47,804 nt of DNA from contig CM007319.1 in the NCBI GenBank assembly GCA_000333855.2, forward strand, positions 7,052 to 54,855, given 5' to 3'. The notes below the pieces were generated by a model, which was not told where the DNA came from, did no database searches, and saw nothing but the letters and a program-made list of their open reading frames with translations. This stretch comes from Endotrypanum monterogeii. Lineage: Eukaryota; Euglenozoa; Kinetoplastea; Trypanosomatida; Trypanosomatidae. Made by a program: the position numbers and the translations under genes. This document shows positions 1-9,211 of the stretch, in pieces (the first letter of the stretch is position 1; each line of letters opens with the position of its first letter).

Positions 1-20
1 GAGAGGAGGGACTGGCTCTC

Positions 21-359
21 TGGCTCGCTTGGCGGGCCCCAGCCCCGCCGTCGCACCTTGGGTGCACTGCCGCTTCGCAGGCCGCCTCGCCACAACTCCC
101 ATTACGCCCCAGGGCGTCACCACGCCGCGCAGCGCCCACCCACACACACAGACGTCCCTCTTGCAGTGTGACACGGGCTTTCCTTCCAGCGCACAGTGTG
201 AGCTATGAGAAATGTATGCGACTCGTCCCCACGCTTTGTCACGCATACAAACGGTGCATACACTCGCACCCACGCAGCGCCATCCAATATATGGCCGCCG
301 ACAGGCGCATCGATAAACTCATCAGACCCGCCTCTACGTTGTCGGAGCTTGACCTCGTC
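21..359 (+). repeat. Left arm of an inverted repeat pair
   Basis: Each position p here pairs with the complement of position 47591 minus p at the other end of the window. From about 51 to 359 the two copies differ at only two bases that I could find (positions 53 and 125). From about 50 down to 21 the match decays, and beyond 360 it stops. No credible coding region lies inside. The high identity means a recent copy, gene conversion, or one repeat family captured at both contig ends. It could be a dispersed or subtelomeric element, but I cannot assign it to a named family such as SIDER. Confidence 0.9.
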
Positions 360-679
360 GCCAGCAGAAAAGGATCAGCGGCGGCAAGGGGAATTGAGAT
401 CATTTGGCCTCCCACCAGTCGTGTGGGGGCACTGGACTCCCCTCCCCCCCCCCTCCGATCACTCCCGCACGCTGAGAAGAAGAAATCCGGTCATCCAACG
501 TACAAGAGAGAGAGCCGAGACATAAGGGACACAAGGAGGATCATAACCTAGGCATCAGCGCACGTATGAAAGGCAGCAGCTGTAGGGGCGAGCGGGTGCG
601 TAGGCGAAAGTTTGACAGTGACATTAGTGTCAAAGAGTGCGTGAAAAGGAAAATAAAAGAAGATAGGATATTTGTCTGC
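360..679. other. Gene-free stretch between left repeat and first gene
   Basis: It holds a C-rich run near 440-455 and purine-rich sequence. It probably contains the 3' UTR of the minus-strand gene ending at 680. I see no protein or RNA gene. Confidence 0.6.
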
Positions 680-1780
680 TTAAAAGCTCACCACTGACTT
701 AATGGCGTCCAATAACTTCAGTTCGTTGGGCAGGTAAAGACGCTCGTGCAAAGGAACTGGTGTGTCCAAGCCGCAAACGCGCGTGGGCGGGGCCTCTAGC
801 GATAGGAAGCAGTCCTCTGTTATGCTAGAAACGAGCTCAGCACCATACCCGCTTGTCTTCGGGGCCTCATGCGTGACAATTACTTTCCCCGTCTTCTTCA
901 CTGAGTCCGCCACAAGCTGGCGGTCCCAGGGCAACAAGCTGCGGAGGTCAATCAGCTCCACCGATATGCCCTCCTTTTGCGCCATTTCTGCGGCCCTGGC
1001 CGCCACGTATACTTGAGAGCCGTAGGTCACGATTGTGACATCACGCCCTTCCACCAGAATTCGACCCTTGCCGAGTGGTAGAGTGTAGTAGTCCGGGTTT
1101 ACCTCCTCGATAGCACTTCGGTAGAGAATCTTGGGCTCGAAAAAGAGGCACGGGTCGTTTTCTTCCATACACTTGAGGAGCAGACCCTTCGCCTCTGACG
1201 GGGACGACGGCATGACGATCTTCAAACCAGGGCAGTGGTTGAAATAACCCTCAACACTCTGTGAGTGGTAGATAGCACCGTGCCCCACGGCGGAGCACGG
1301 TGCACGGATCAGCATTCCACAGTGGAAGGCGCCACCCGTGCGAAAACGGTACTTTGCAGCCTCGTTCACAATTTGGTCAAACGCCGGAAATATATAATCA
1401 GCGAATTGAACCTCGGCGATGGGGTGCCACCCAACGGCAGCCATGCCTACCGCAAAGCCAACGATACCTTGCTCTGTGAGCGGCGAGTCGATCACTTTTT
1501 GCGGACCATGCTTCTTGCGCAGATCAAGCGAACAGCGAAAAACGCCGCCGAACGCGACGTCTTCGCCGAGGAGGACCGTCTTTTCCTTGGACAATGCGTG
1601 ATCAAGACCGGAGTTAATTGCCTGAAACAGGTTCATCTTGACGCCGTTGGACGTCGCCTCCTCCTCGCCAGACACTGGCGCAAAGCGAAACTCGCTCGGT
1701 TGAACACTGGCGTGTCGCCTTGCCGTCGCAGAGCTTGCTGCAGCTGCCAATGGAGCAGAAAAAGTTGAAAGGCGACGCAT
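680..1780 (-). CDS. BCKDHB: Branched-chain 2-oxoacid dehydrogenase E1 beta subunit, mitochondrial
   Basis: This is the beta subunit of the thiamine-diphosphate E1 component that decarboxylates 2-oxo acids from Leu, Ile and Val in the mitochondrial matrix; the family acts as an alpha2-beta2 heterotetramer. The 366-residue product opens with an Arg/Ser/Ala-rich presequence (MRRLSTFSAPL). The transketolase-like Pyr domain follows, with LLGEDVAFGG, the SPLTEQGIVGFAVG segment and the HGAIYHSQSVE segment. The C-terminal domain carries VTIVTYGSQ and IDLRSLLPWD. Length is usual for the family. The open frame extends upstream only to a TTG, so the ATG at 1780 is chosen; a T-tract plus AG on the coding strand ends about 65 bases upstream. 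E1-beta is clearly favoured over pyruvate dehydrogenase beta. The alpha subunit is not in this window. Confidence 0.93.
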   Translation of the reverse strand: MRRLSTFSAPLAAAASSATARRHASVQPSEFRFAPVSGEEEATSNGVKMNLFQAINSGLDHALSKEKTVLLGEDVAFGGVFRCSLDLRKKHGPQKVIDSPLTEQGIVGFAVGMAAVGWHPIAEVQFADYIFPAFDQIVNEAAKYRFRTGGAFHCGMLIRAPCSAVGHGAIYHSQSVEGYFNHCPGLKIVMPSSPSEAKGLLLKCMEENDPCLFFEPKILYRSAIEEVNPDYYTLPLGKGRILVEGRDVTIVTYGSQVYVAARAAEMAQKEGISVELIDLRSLLPWDRQLVADSVKKTGKVIVTHEAPKTSGYGAELVSSITEDCFLSLEAPPTRVCGLDTPVPLHERLYLPNELKLLDAIKSVVSF

Positions 1781-2745
1781 TTTGTCGGAGCGAACAGCAC
1801 GGCTACAGAAAAACAAAAATTGTGCTTGTGAAAATAATAGATTGAGCTAAAAAAAAAAGGCAGACACCCCTCTTGGTGCAACGAGAATTCAAGCTCCTAA
1901 GATGTGAGGAGAATCGGCGTAACTCATCAAGTGTCAGACACTGATTATCTCCAAAAGAGCAGCGAAACGTGGATGGAGCGCGGCGAGTCCAGAGGTACGT
2001 GTGCCGACGGTGAGGATAAATGGTGAGGCGTGTACAATGAGCGCGGGAGACGCACAGATGCGGTAAATTGTATGAAAGCGAAGGGAGCGAGGATTCTAAG
2101 TTGTCAAAGTAAAGGCGTGGTAGGCAACCAAAAAAAGGTATAAGTTGTTTTTTTTCGTATGTGTGAGTATATGAGTACTAGCTCTGGAGGACTTCTTCAG
2201 GGATCGGATTTTCTTCCCCGCACGGCAATTGAAGAGGCGGAGGCTATGAAGAAAGAAGCAAGATTCCCAAAGGGAGTACAGAGCAAGTAGTCGCAGTTAC
2301 AATGATAACCAAGCGCTTATTAAACGCAAGTTGTACGAAGTCGACTACTGGTGATGCTGAGGAAGGAGGGGGGGATAGTGCGCAGCCAAGCCATCAGGAC
2401 TTCTTCACAGCAACTGGACACATACTCTGTTCCACCGATTGATGAATTGTTGGGACTATCCTGCAAAGAGTCAAACTGCAGGTGCACGTCCACTCTGCAA
2501 CGAAGCACAAAGACTATGCCAGTTCATCGAACTGGCACCTGAAGCGTGCTCTAGATTCCTCAATTATACGCATGCCTAGATGTCACAGGTCGTGAGAAAA
2601 ACAAGAGTGGCTAGAAGCTGATGCCAGACCGAAACGTAGTCACTTCAGCTGTCGCTACACACTACTTGAATAGTCGAAAGAGGGAAAGCAGAGTTTGAAG
2701 AGACAACTCGGCAGCAGAGGAGCGAATGCAGTCACAATTACACGT
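1781..2745. other. Intergenic, 5' UTR of BCKDHB and 3' UTR of next gene
   Basis: Apart from the acceptor at 1847-1858 it holds short homopolymer runs (2131-2155). Small open frames on both strands near 2320-2542 overlap each other and have no recognisable protein features. I see no gene. Confidence 0.6.
1847..1858 (-). promoter_or_regulatory. Predicted trans-splice acceptor for BCKDHB
   Basis: On the minus strand a run of ten T (1849-1858) is followed directly by AG (1848-1847). The next ATG is at 1780. This is the usual trypanosomatid polypyrimidine-AG arrangement for spliced-leader addition. The inference is from pattern only. Confidence 0.6.
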
Positions 2746-3459
2746 CTATTGGTACAGGGAAAAGTTGAGCTGCCGTACGACAGTGTGAACCGACTCTACT
2801 GTACATGTGTGGTAACGGAAGCCTGTGCGCCCTAAGACACTGTGTTCCCGCAGAGGAGATGCATCTCGAAGGGAAACCGTCTCGGCGTCATCCTCATCGG
2901 TCTCGCCACTTCGAATTTCTTGATGTCTCACTCCTAGTGACCTACTGCCAGGCGCGAAGTTAGTTGAGTTCTCTCGAATATGTATGGTAGAGGATGCCGG
3001 CGGTGACGGTGAGCGCACAGAAGTCCCATGTGATGTGCCAACCGGTGTTCTCTGGGGGTGAACCACATCGCTAAGGACCGCAGATACGGCGGCGTGCGCG
3101 CTCGAGCTGCAATCAGAAGCGCAGGCCAGCTCCTCAAGCAACGTGCGAGGAGCGGTGGCGACGACTGCAGTGATGTGAGGAGGGGTCAAAGTAGGCGCCG
3201 CGTACGCACCCGACGTGTGCGGTTGCACCTCAGCTGTCTTTTGGGGGAAATTATTATGAGCCCTTCTGTTCAGTGACGCTTGCGAAAGATGGGGCCGTGA
3301 AGTCGAAGACGACACGCGATGAGCATGTGCTGCGCGAAATCGCTTCTCCGCAGCGGAGATCGCAATAGAGGCCGCGTACGCAACGGGGTCAAACGATGTC
3401 GACTCGCTTGGAAACTGGCGGTCCACCACCGTGTGTTTCTTCTGAAGAGGCATCACCAT
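2746..3459 (-). CDS. Hypothetical Ser/Ala-rich, mostly disordered protein
   Basis: I do not recognise this 237-residue protein. It is rich in Ser, Ala, Thr, Pro and His with no membrane segment, signal peptide or catalytic motif. Residues about 24-50 (VAYAASIAISAAEKRFRAAH) look helical. The middle is low-complexity, and a short acidic patch (ETDEDDAE) lies near residue 190. The start is an ATG at 3459, with a second in-frame ATG two codons on. It sits in line with the minus-strand array, and the coding strand upstream is pyrimidine-rich. It may be a kinetoplastid-specific phosphorylated or scaffold protein, but nothing in the sequence proves that. The uninterrupted frame and its position in the array support it being real. 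Confidence 0.6.
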   Translation of the reverse strand: MVMPLQKKHTVVDRQFPSESTSFDPVAYAASIAISAAEKRFRAAHAHRVSSSTSRPHLSQASLNRRAHNNFPQKTAEVQPHTSGAYAAPTLTPPHITAVVATAPRTLLEELACASDCSSSAHAAVSAVLSDVVHPQRTPVGTSHGTSVRSPSPPASSTIHIRENSTNFAPGSRSLGVRHQEIRSGETDEDDAETVSLRDASPLREHSVLGRTGFRYHTCTVESVHTVVRQLNFSLYQ

Positions 3460-4174
3460 AAAGCTACCTAAACACAGAGAGACACAAAAACTGCGGCCGT
3501 GGTGCTCTAACCACCGTAACTCGGAAAGAATAATAGAATTAAGTGCAGAGGTCCACAGAAATGAGTGAAAGAGGAAAACATGAACAGCCGGACATCAGCT
3601 CTTCCGCCATTCAATACCGAATTTAGGTGGAAGCTGGAACATCTGACAGCCGGCTAGCTCACAACGACGCGTAAAACGAGAAGTATGAAGAGGAGGTGAC
3701 ATCATGCCTAGACTGCCTGCACCAGCTTGTGCGCGCCATGTTCTGACCAAAAAAAAAAAAAACGAGTTCGGGGGAAAACCGAAGATGGGCGGCTCTATGC
3801 ATCCGTATATGTGCAGGAGCATCCCATCTAGACGACCCGTGCCCAATGAAAGCACATCCTCTTACCTTTTTTTTCTTGTTTCCTAGCCATTAAAAAAAAA
3901 AAAGTAGGAAATGTGTGGTTAGACGTATTCGCTCCTCCTTAGCGGTTGGACGGTGGTCTGTGTTTCCTTCAGTGGCATCGCACCATCAGGAAGGAATGGC
4001 AGTATAGACATCAATTGAGCACCGAAGACAGAGAGGATATCACTCATGGCACATGACAAGTAATATTTTCTTTTGAATAAATATTTGGAAAAAAAATAAA
4101 AGGGAATCTACAGCAGAAAAGGGAGGAGGGGAAAGGGGAAACGAATAAACTGTTGAGATAGGTGCCCCCCCTCC

Positions 4175-4226
<52 letters not shown>

Positions 4227-4299
4227 CTCACTTTCTACAACTAGGGCTATTATACATTAAACACATATACTTACAAAAACATCGCTTTTCAACCGTATT
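3460..4299. other. Intergenic with long (AC)n tract
   Basis: It contains A-runs at 3749-3761 and 3892-3903 and the dinucleotide repeat at 4180-4225. It presumably holds the 3' UTR of the gene ending at 4300. No protein-coding frame is convincing; frames across the AC tract are only Cys/Val dipeptide artefacts. Confidence 0.6.
4180..4225. repeat. (AC)n microsatellite
   Basis: About 22 uninterrupted AC units lie just downstream of the minus-strand gene ending at 4300, so probably in its 3' UTR as GT repeats in the RNA. Confidence 0.95.
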
Positions 4300-6324
4300 T
4301 TACACGGCCTGTTGGGCCTCTCTGAGCACCCTAAGCTGCGCACCCTCTGCGTGACGCACCAAGCCTGCCTCGTATTGCGACCACCTCTTCCGTTCCATCG
4401 AGGCACCGTCTTGACAGCGCAGCAAAATCTCGTGACTACGCTGCCTCTCCGCCTCACGTGCGGCATGGAAGGCATCTTGCTTCGCCTGTCGCAAATCTCT
4501 CAACTTTCCGTGGAGCTGCGCCGCTCGCACTGCTTCCCTTTCAGCTCTCTCAGCCTCCACTGCCGTCTTGTGGTTCATGCTCTGCGTCAACTTTGCCTGA
4601 CGAGCTTGCCGCTGCTTTTCACGCTCACGCAAGCACCTACGTTGTAGGTGCTCACGCGCTTTTTGTGTCCGAGCGTGTGTCTCAGCCACCTGTTGCCGCC
4701 GCGTCGCCTCCTCAGCTGCCTCCTCAGCGCGGATGCGCTCCAGCGCTTCACGAGCCTCAGCCAGTGACATGCGGCCCAATGCAACGTCTCTCTCTCCTTC
4801 CACGAATATTCGACGCCGCTCAGCAGGCATCGCTGCTCGTTTTTCCTGAAGCCGTTTGCGCAACCGATGAATTTCTTGAATTATCAATACCTGATGCGTT
4901 TGACGCTGCGCCTCCGCCTCCTGCGCAACAGCGCGTAGCTGCCCCCACTCCTCCCTAACCTGAGTGACTATATCGCTTTTCTCGGCCACCGATTTTTGGA
5001 CTGCTGCTGCACAGCGGCGAGAAATCTGTGCGCGCATCCGCTGGACATGTTGCTCACGCTGAAGCAGCGCACGCTCAACCTCTCGTCTGTTATCTGCGAC
5101 CTCCGCCTGGTACTGTTTTTTCATCGCCCGGATACTCCGCCAGCGCGCTTGCAGCTTTCGCCCACGTTGGGCTCGTACTCGGTTCTCAGCTTCCAGTGCG
5201 TCAAGGTGGCGTACCACCACCTCCATCTCGCGCTGATGTTCCTCTTCCTCTAGTTGACCCTGTCGCCACAATTCCCACTCGATGGGATCGTGCGCCCCCA
5301 CCTCTAGATTCCGCAGCTCCCTCTCTGCATCCTTCAGGCGACGTTCTCGCACACACGTCTCTCGGCAGAGCGCCGCCGCGGTAGTAGGCACTGCTTTGGA
5401 GGTGGAAAGCATCTTTCGCAACTTTGCCGATGACAGACGCTCTTCCTTTTGCATGGTGTTCTGATCAGCGCTGGTCCAGCGTTTCTCCGTCTTTGCAGCG
5501 GGTGCGGAGGAGACCGCCGCTTCACGGTGATGAAAAGAGAAGCCGATGGGCTTTGTTGGTGCCCTCTCAGGTGAGGCATGCGGTGGGGGAGAACTGGACT
5601 TGATGCGCGGCAGTCGAGGCTCCGGTATTGTAAAGGCCATTTCCCGTACCTCGTACGGAGGCAAACTTGTGCCAGCCAACGGCCGCAGCACTGGTGGTAG
5701 TGGAGACGCACGTGATGAGACAGAAGGGCTGGTTTTTGAGGTGAATGCAGAAGCTTGGTCTTGCGTCAGAGAAAAATCCACCGATGTTGTCGACTGTAAC
5801 GGCTGTCCGCGAAACCACCCCACCACGTTGTCCGTTGCATCCGCCGCGACTGATGAGAGGGGAGCTAGAACGTGGTGTTCAATGAAGGAGTCGTCGTAGA
5901 CAGCGCGCCAGAGCGGCACTGCGTGACGCGCAACAGCTTCGCTACATAAAAGGAACTCTAAAAATTCGCACAGACGAAGCAGCGGCATGCTGCCCTGCAA
6001 CATCTCTCGAACAGTCACACCGCCAAGCGCACGATACTGAAAGATGAGAAGATATGCAGTAAGGCACATGGATGGATTGTAAGCGCCGTTGCGCTTGTAG
6101 CAACTTCGATAGCCCTCAAAGGCGCCCTGGGAGAGCTTGGAGAACCTCGAGAAGCCAAAGGCACAACTTTGGATGAACATGATTTCATCGCTACTCAGAT
6201 TAGGGTGGCGAGCTATGTCATCGGCCACGGCGTCTTCTACTGCAATGCTCGATCCACTGCCTGCCTCCCTCGTCAGGCATTCAGCAGCACGGAGCAGGGC
6301 ACTCCAAACCTCCTTGGCGCGCAT
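4300..6324 (-). CDS. CFAP99: CFAP99-like flagellar coiled-coil protein
   Basis: The 674-residue product has a compact N-terminal helical region (residues about 40-155) followed by a linker and long charged coiled coils (about 320-670). The first region reads FIQSCAFGFSRFSKLSQGAF, then YNPSMCLTAYLLIFQYRALG, and ends with WRAVYDDSFIEHHVLAPL. By eye this follows the family pattern of cilia- and flagella-associated protein 99 (a conserved Tyr/Phe-rich block, a YLL-F-R-LG segment, then a W-x-x-[VFY]-YD-x-[SF]-[FY] block). CFAP99 is an axonemal protein of motile cilia, which fits a flagellate. The frame extends upstream only to a TTG; the ATG at 6324 is chosen because a probable splice acceptor lies at 6379-6380. 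The match is from recalled family features, not an alignment. Confidence 0.62.
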   Translation of the reverse strand: MRAKEVWSALLRAAECLTREAGSGSSIAVEDAVADDIARHPNLSSDEIMFIQSCAFGFSRFSKLSQGAFEGYRSCYKRNGAYNPSMCLTAYLLIFQYRALGGVTVREMLQGSMPLLRLCEFLEFLLCSEAVARHAVPLWRAVYDDSFIEHHVLAPLSSVAADATDNVVGWFRGQPLQSTTSVDFSLTQDQASAFTSKTSPSVSSRASPLPPVLRPLAGTSLPPYEVREMAFTIPEPRLPRIKSSSPPPHASPERAPTKPIGFSFHHREAAVSSAPAAKTEKRWTSADQNTMQKEERLSSAKLRKMLSTSKAVPTTAAALCRETCVRERRLKDAERELRNLEVGAHDPIEWELWRQGQLEEEEHQREMEVVVRHLDALEAENRVRAQRGRKLQARWRSIRAMKKQYQAEVADNRREVERALLQREQHVQRMRAQISRRCAAAVQKSVAEKSDIVTQVREEWGQLRAVAQEAEAQRQTHQVLIIQEIHRLRKRLQEKRAAMPAERRRIFVEGERDVALGRMSLAEAREALERIRAEEAAEEATRRQQVAETHARTQKAREHLQRRCLREREKQRQARQAKLTQSMNHKTAVEAERAEREAVRAAQLHGKLRDLRQAKQDAFHAAREAERQRSHEILLRCQDGASMERKRWSQYEAGLVRHAEGAQLRVLREAQQAV

Positions 6325-7336
6325 AGACGGGAGCACTTGTGATGAGTTAAGAACTACACTGCTGTGGAGAGGCGTAGTCTGGGTTGGGATACATGTAGAA
6401 AAGCCGAGGAGATACACATGAGGCAAAGAGCGACAAGCACCGGAAAAGTGGAAATTTTTGAGGATTATTCCTCGTCATGGGTGTAGAGTGAAGCGCAGCT
6501 CGCCAGAGCGGCAGGGGAATGATTGCCGCTGCTGAAGAAGAGCCCCGCTCTTCTGCGCGCGCTCTGCAAAAAGATGTTGCGGAGGGAAAATGCATGTAGG
6601 GAAAATCAAACAACGAAGTGAGTCGGCGTACGAAAGAATGCAGTGAGTTGGAAAGTCGTGCATGAGTGCACACACACCCTCCTCGAGAGAAAACACTGCA
6701 CCCACGGGCCGCTCTGGATCCTTTTGGGGGCCGACAGCGAAGCAAGCGGGGCCACAAACGAGAGAGCCCCTCGAAAGCTATGTCTGTCTATTGGGACTAC
6801 GCACACACACACAGACACATACACGCATAGCGTGTTTCCCATCGTGCAGATGCGCATCATTTGTACCGGTACGTGTGCGGCTATGTAAGGAAAACGTGTA
6901 TTAGTCTCTTGGAGAACCAACCAAATCAATACTGTGTGGAAACGAAGTGCAGTTAGAAAAAAATGGAGTGGCCGTGGAAACGGAGTGCGAATGGGTGCCC
7001 AGCCGATGTGTGCTCATCCACAGACCGCGATGCCGTAAAGATGAAGCGCTGGTACTTTTGCAGGCGCTCGTGAGTTCGTCACACCTTCCACAATAAGCAA
7101 TGCAGGATTGCCTTCCCGATATTGTTCTCTGAATTAATATCACTCCAACCGTGCCGATCAAGCAGTGACCTCGTGCGCTGTAACATTGTTAAGCTCAAGG
7201 CCACAACGGTCAGCAAACGAGCTGAGCAAGCCGTGAAGATACGAAAAAAAAAACAGAAAAAAACAAAAAAGGGAGAGGGCAGAACTGGTTAGTGTACCCC
7301 GCCCGCAGCATCCATTCTCCATGTACACTCGTGGAT
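6325..7336. other. Intergenic, 5' UTR of CFAP99-like and 3' UTR of prohibitin
   Basis: It includes a short (CA)n stretch at 6801-6825 and A-rich runs at 7240-7271. Overlapping short frames on both strands have no recognisable content. No gene seen. Confidence 0.6.
6379..6410 (-). promoter_or_regulatory. Predicted trans-splice acceptor for CFAP99-like gene
   Basis: On the minus strand a pyrimidine-rich stretch ends in CCCAACCCAG, with AG at 6380-6379. The next in-frame ATG is at 6324, giving a 5' UTR of about 54 bases. This argues against any start upstream. Confidence 0.5.
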
Positions 7337-8254
7337 TTACTTTTTACCGGTATGATCAATCTTGAGGTCCTTGACATTGACGTAGAGGGAATCACTGTCG
7401 AGGTAGTAGCGACCATGGCCATGTTCACGCAGCGTTTTGGCAATCGTGCGAGCCGCCTCCAGTCCGCGCAGTTCCAGAAAGGCGGGGTTGCGCTTCACCG
7501 CGTCTCCAACGAGCGTAGCCGCCTCCGCCTCACCCTGCGCTAACAGAATCGCAGCCTGCTTCTCCTGCTCTGCTTGCTCCACCCGAAACTTCGCCCGTTC
7601 AGCCATCTGCTGAGCTACCTGCTTTGCCTCCACGGCGTTAGTATACTCCTTGCCAAAGCTCATCTGCGTGATCGAAACATCGGTGATGTCGATGTTGAAT
7701 GGCTTCGCCCTCTCCGCCAGCATGACACCAATGCGGTGACTCACCTCGGGACGCTTGATCAGAAGGTCAGAAGCGTTGAATTGCGCAATCACAGCACGAA
7801 TAATCTCATTAATAAGCGAAGGCAGAACCGTTTCAGCGAAGTTGACGCCGATTTGACGATAAATATGATGGAGATTGTCGACGTTGGGTTGGTAAAGAAC
7901 GCGAACAGCCATGTTCACTGTTTGTAGGTCACGACTTCCGCTCGCCGTCGGTACCTCGATCGGCTTGTTGCGGATGTCGAAGACGACAGGTGTTTCTAGA
8001 AATGGGATTGCAAAGTTTGCGCCTTCTCCGTAGGTGTGGTCGTAAAGGCCGGTGATGCAGTTGAACTTGACAGCGCGAAAACCACCAGGAACAAAGAATA
8101 CGGACTTGTAAAGACCATAGATGGATACGCAGCCAACTCCAACCAGGGCCGACATACCCAGTATGTTTCCGAAACCGCCGTAAGCGTTCATCTTCCTCCG
8201 CACCTCAGCCGCCATTTTCGAGAAGTCCGGAGCTGGTGGCATCTTCGGAGGCAT
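7337..8254 (-). CDS. PHB2: Prohibitin 2, mitochondrial inner membrane
   Basis: Prohibitins 1 and 2 form ring-shaped scaffolds of the mitochondrial inner membrane that affect protein quality control and cristae. The 305-residue product has a short basic N-terminus, a membrane anchor around residues 30-50 (ILGMSALVGVGCVSIYGLYK), then the SPFH/Band-7 domain with PGGFRAVKFN, VFDIRNKPIEVPT and VNMAVRVLYQP. A coiled coil with EAKQVAQQMAERAKFRVEQA follows. The N-terminal Tyr/Gly-rich anchor and overall length favour PHB2 over PHB1. The open frame continues upstream only from a GTG; the ATG at 8254 is preceded by a probable acceptor AG at 8297-8296. Its partner PHB1 is not in this window. Confidence 0.93.
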   Translation of the reverse strand: MPPKMPPAPDFSKMAAEVRRKMNAYGGFGNILGMSALVGVGCVSIYGLYKSVFFVPGGFRAVKFNCITGLYDHTYGEGANFAIPFLETPVVFDIRNKPIEVPTASGSRDLQTVNMAVRVLYQPNVDNLHHIYRQIGVNFAETVLPSLINEIIRAVIAQFNASDLLIKRPEVSHRIGVMLAERAKPFNIDITDVSITQMSFGKEYTNAVEAKQVAQQMAERAKFRVEQAEQEKQAAILLAQGEAEAATLVGDAVKRNPAFLELRGLEAARTIAKTLREHGHGRYYLDSDSLYVNVKDLKIDHTGKK

Positions 8255-8295
8255 GTTCGCACGGGAGACAGAGCCAGTGGCTCTCTGCACTAGCA

Positions 8296-8330
8296 CTGGA
8301 AATGAGTGAGAAAATAGAAACAGCTCAATC
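8296..8330 (-). promoter_or_regulatory. Predicted trans-splice acceptor for prohibitin
   Basis: On the minus strand TTTCTATTTTCTCACTC is followed by ATTTCCAG, ending at 8296. The start ATG at 8254 follows after about 41 bases, which excludes the longer frame. Confidence 0.5.
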
Positions 8331-8539
8331 ACCGAAAGAATGAGATTTGGTGAGCACCTAACACGAAAAACAACGACACGCCGTGTATTCTTTTTTTTTT
8401 AAGTCACCCACGTACTGATGGCGTGGAAGGGTTAGTGCACATATTCCCAAGCAGTGGAAAGAAGAAACGTGAAGAAAAGGAGGAAATTTACAAAATAAAG
8501 CAGAGGAGGTGAGGAGCAGTCAGTGAAGATAAATAATAA

Positions 8540-8540
<1 letters not shown>

Positions 8541-8571
<31 letters not shown>

Positions 8572-8592
8572 AGATAATATATATATATAGAT
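8541..8592. repeat. (TA)n microsatellite, interrupted
   Basis: Two TA runs separated by TAGATAA lie between the prohibitin and Trk-type genes. Confidence 0.95.
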
Positions 8593-9211
8593 AACAAGCA
8601 TCTACGCAATGACTGTCACGTTCACCTGAGTGAACAGCTACCGCGAGGATCATGGCTCACAGCACCAGCATAGACAACCCTTTCCCCAAAGCTGATCGGT
8701 TGAAAACTATGGAGAGATGATTGTATCAGTGAGTAGGAGTGATGGGTGTACATAAATCAGAGATGATGATGACCAGCAAAGAGCAAGATAAGCACTATCA
8801 GCATGTAAACAGCTAAGCAAAAGGCTTTCATACCCCAGCTTGCTTCGTGTAAACTCTGCCTGCAAGCAACTCCAAAGGCTTCCGCGATTGCGGGGACACC
8901 ACTACTGCTCCTCCGCTTATTTCAGTCAAACAAAAAAGACACTGCAATAATAATAAAATAAAAAGATGGGTTAAACTCGAACGCGGTGTTCGCAAGAGCC
9001 CTTTTTTGTCTCTTCATTATCGCTACGGGGTGAGAGTGTGACCTTGCTTCACGGGGAGGAGGGCGGGGGAATTCTAAGAAAAACGAGGGAGGTGAAGCGA
9101 AAGGTGATACATGGAAGAGACCGACACCAACAACCAAGAATTCTTGATACACACCTCAGAAACCTATAAGCAAATACCATCCCACCAGCTCCTCATAAAT
9201 GCGGGTCGTAC

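Larger units (their letters stand above)
8255..9211. other. Intergenic with (TA)n microsatellite
   Basis: It holds a T10-type run at 8391-8400, the TA repeat at 8541-8592 and A-rich stretches around 8931-8965. TGATGA-like motifs near 8715-8775 were considered for snoRNA but lack a convincing D box and guide. No gene supported. Confidence 0.6.

Noticed and set aside
168..551. 127-codon plus-strand frame in the left repeat, shared with the right repeat
   Set aside because: The shared peptide reflects the near-identical DNA. The frame is against the array direction, and overlapping frames are equally open.
8700..8800. TGATGA-like motifs suggesting a C/D snoRNA
   Set aside because: No convincing D box, terminal stem or guide region could be seen; trypanosomatid snoRNAs usually occur as tandem clusters, which are absent.
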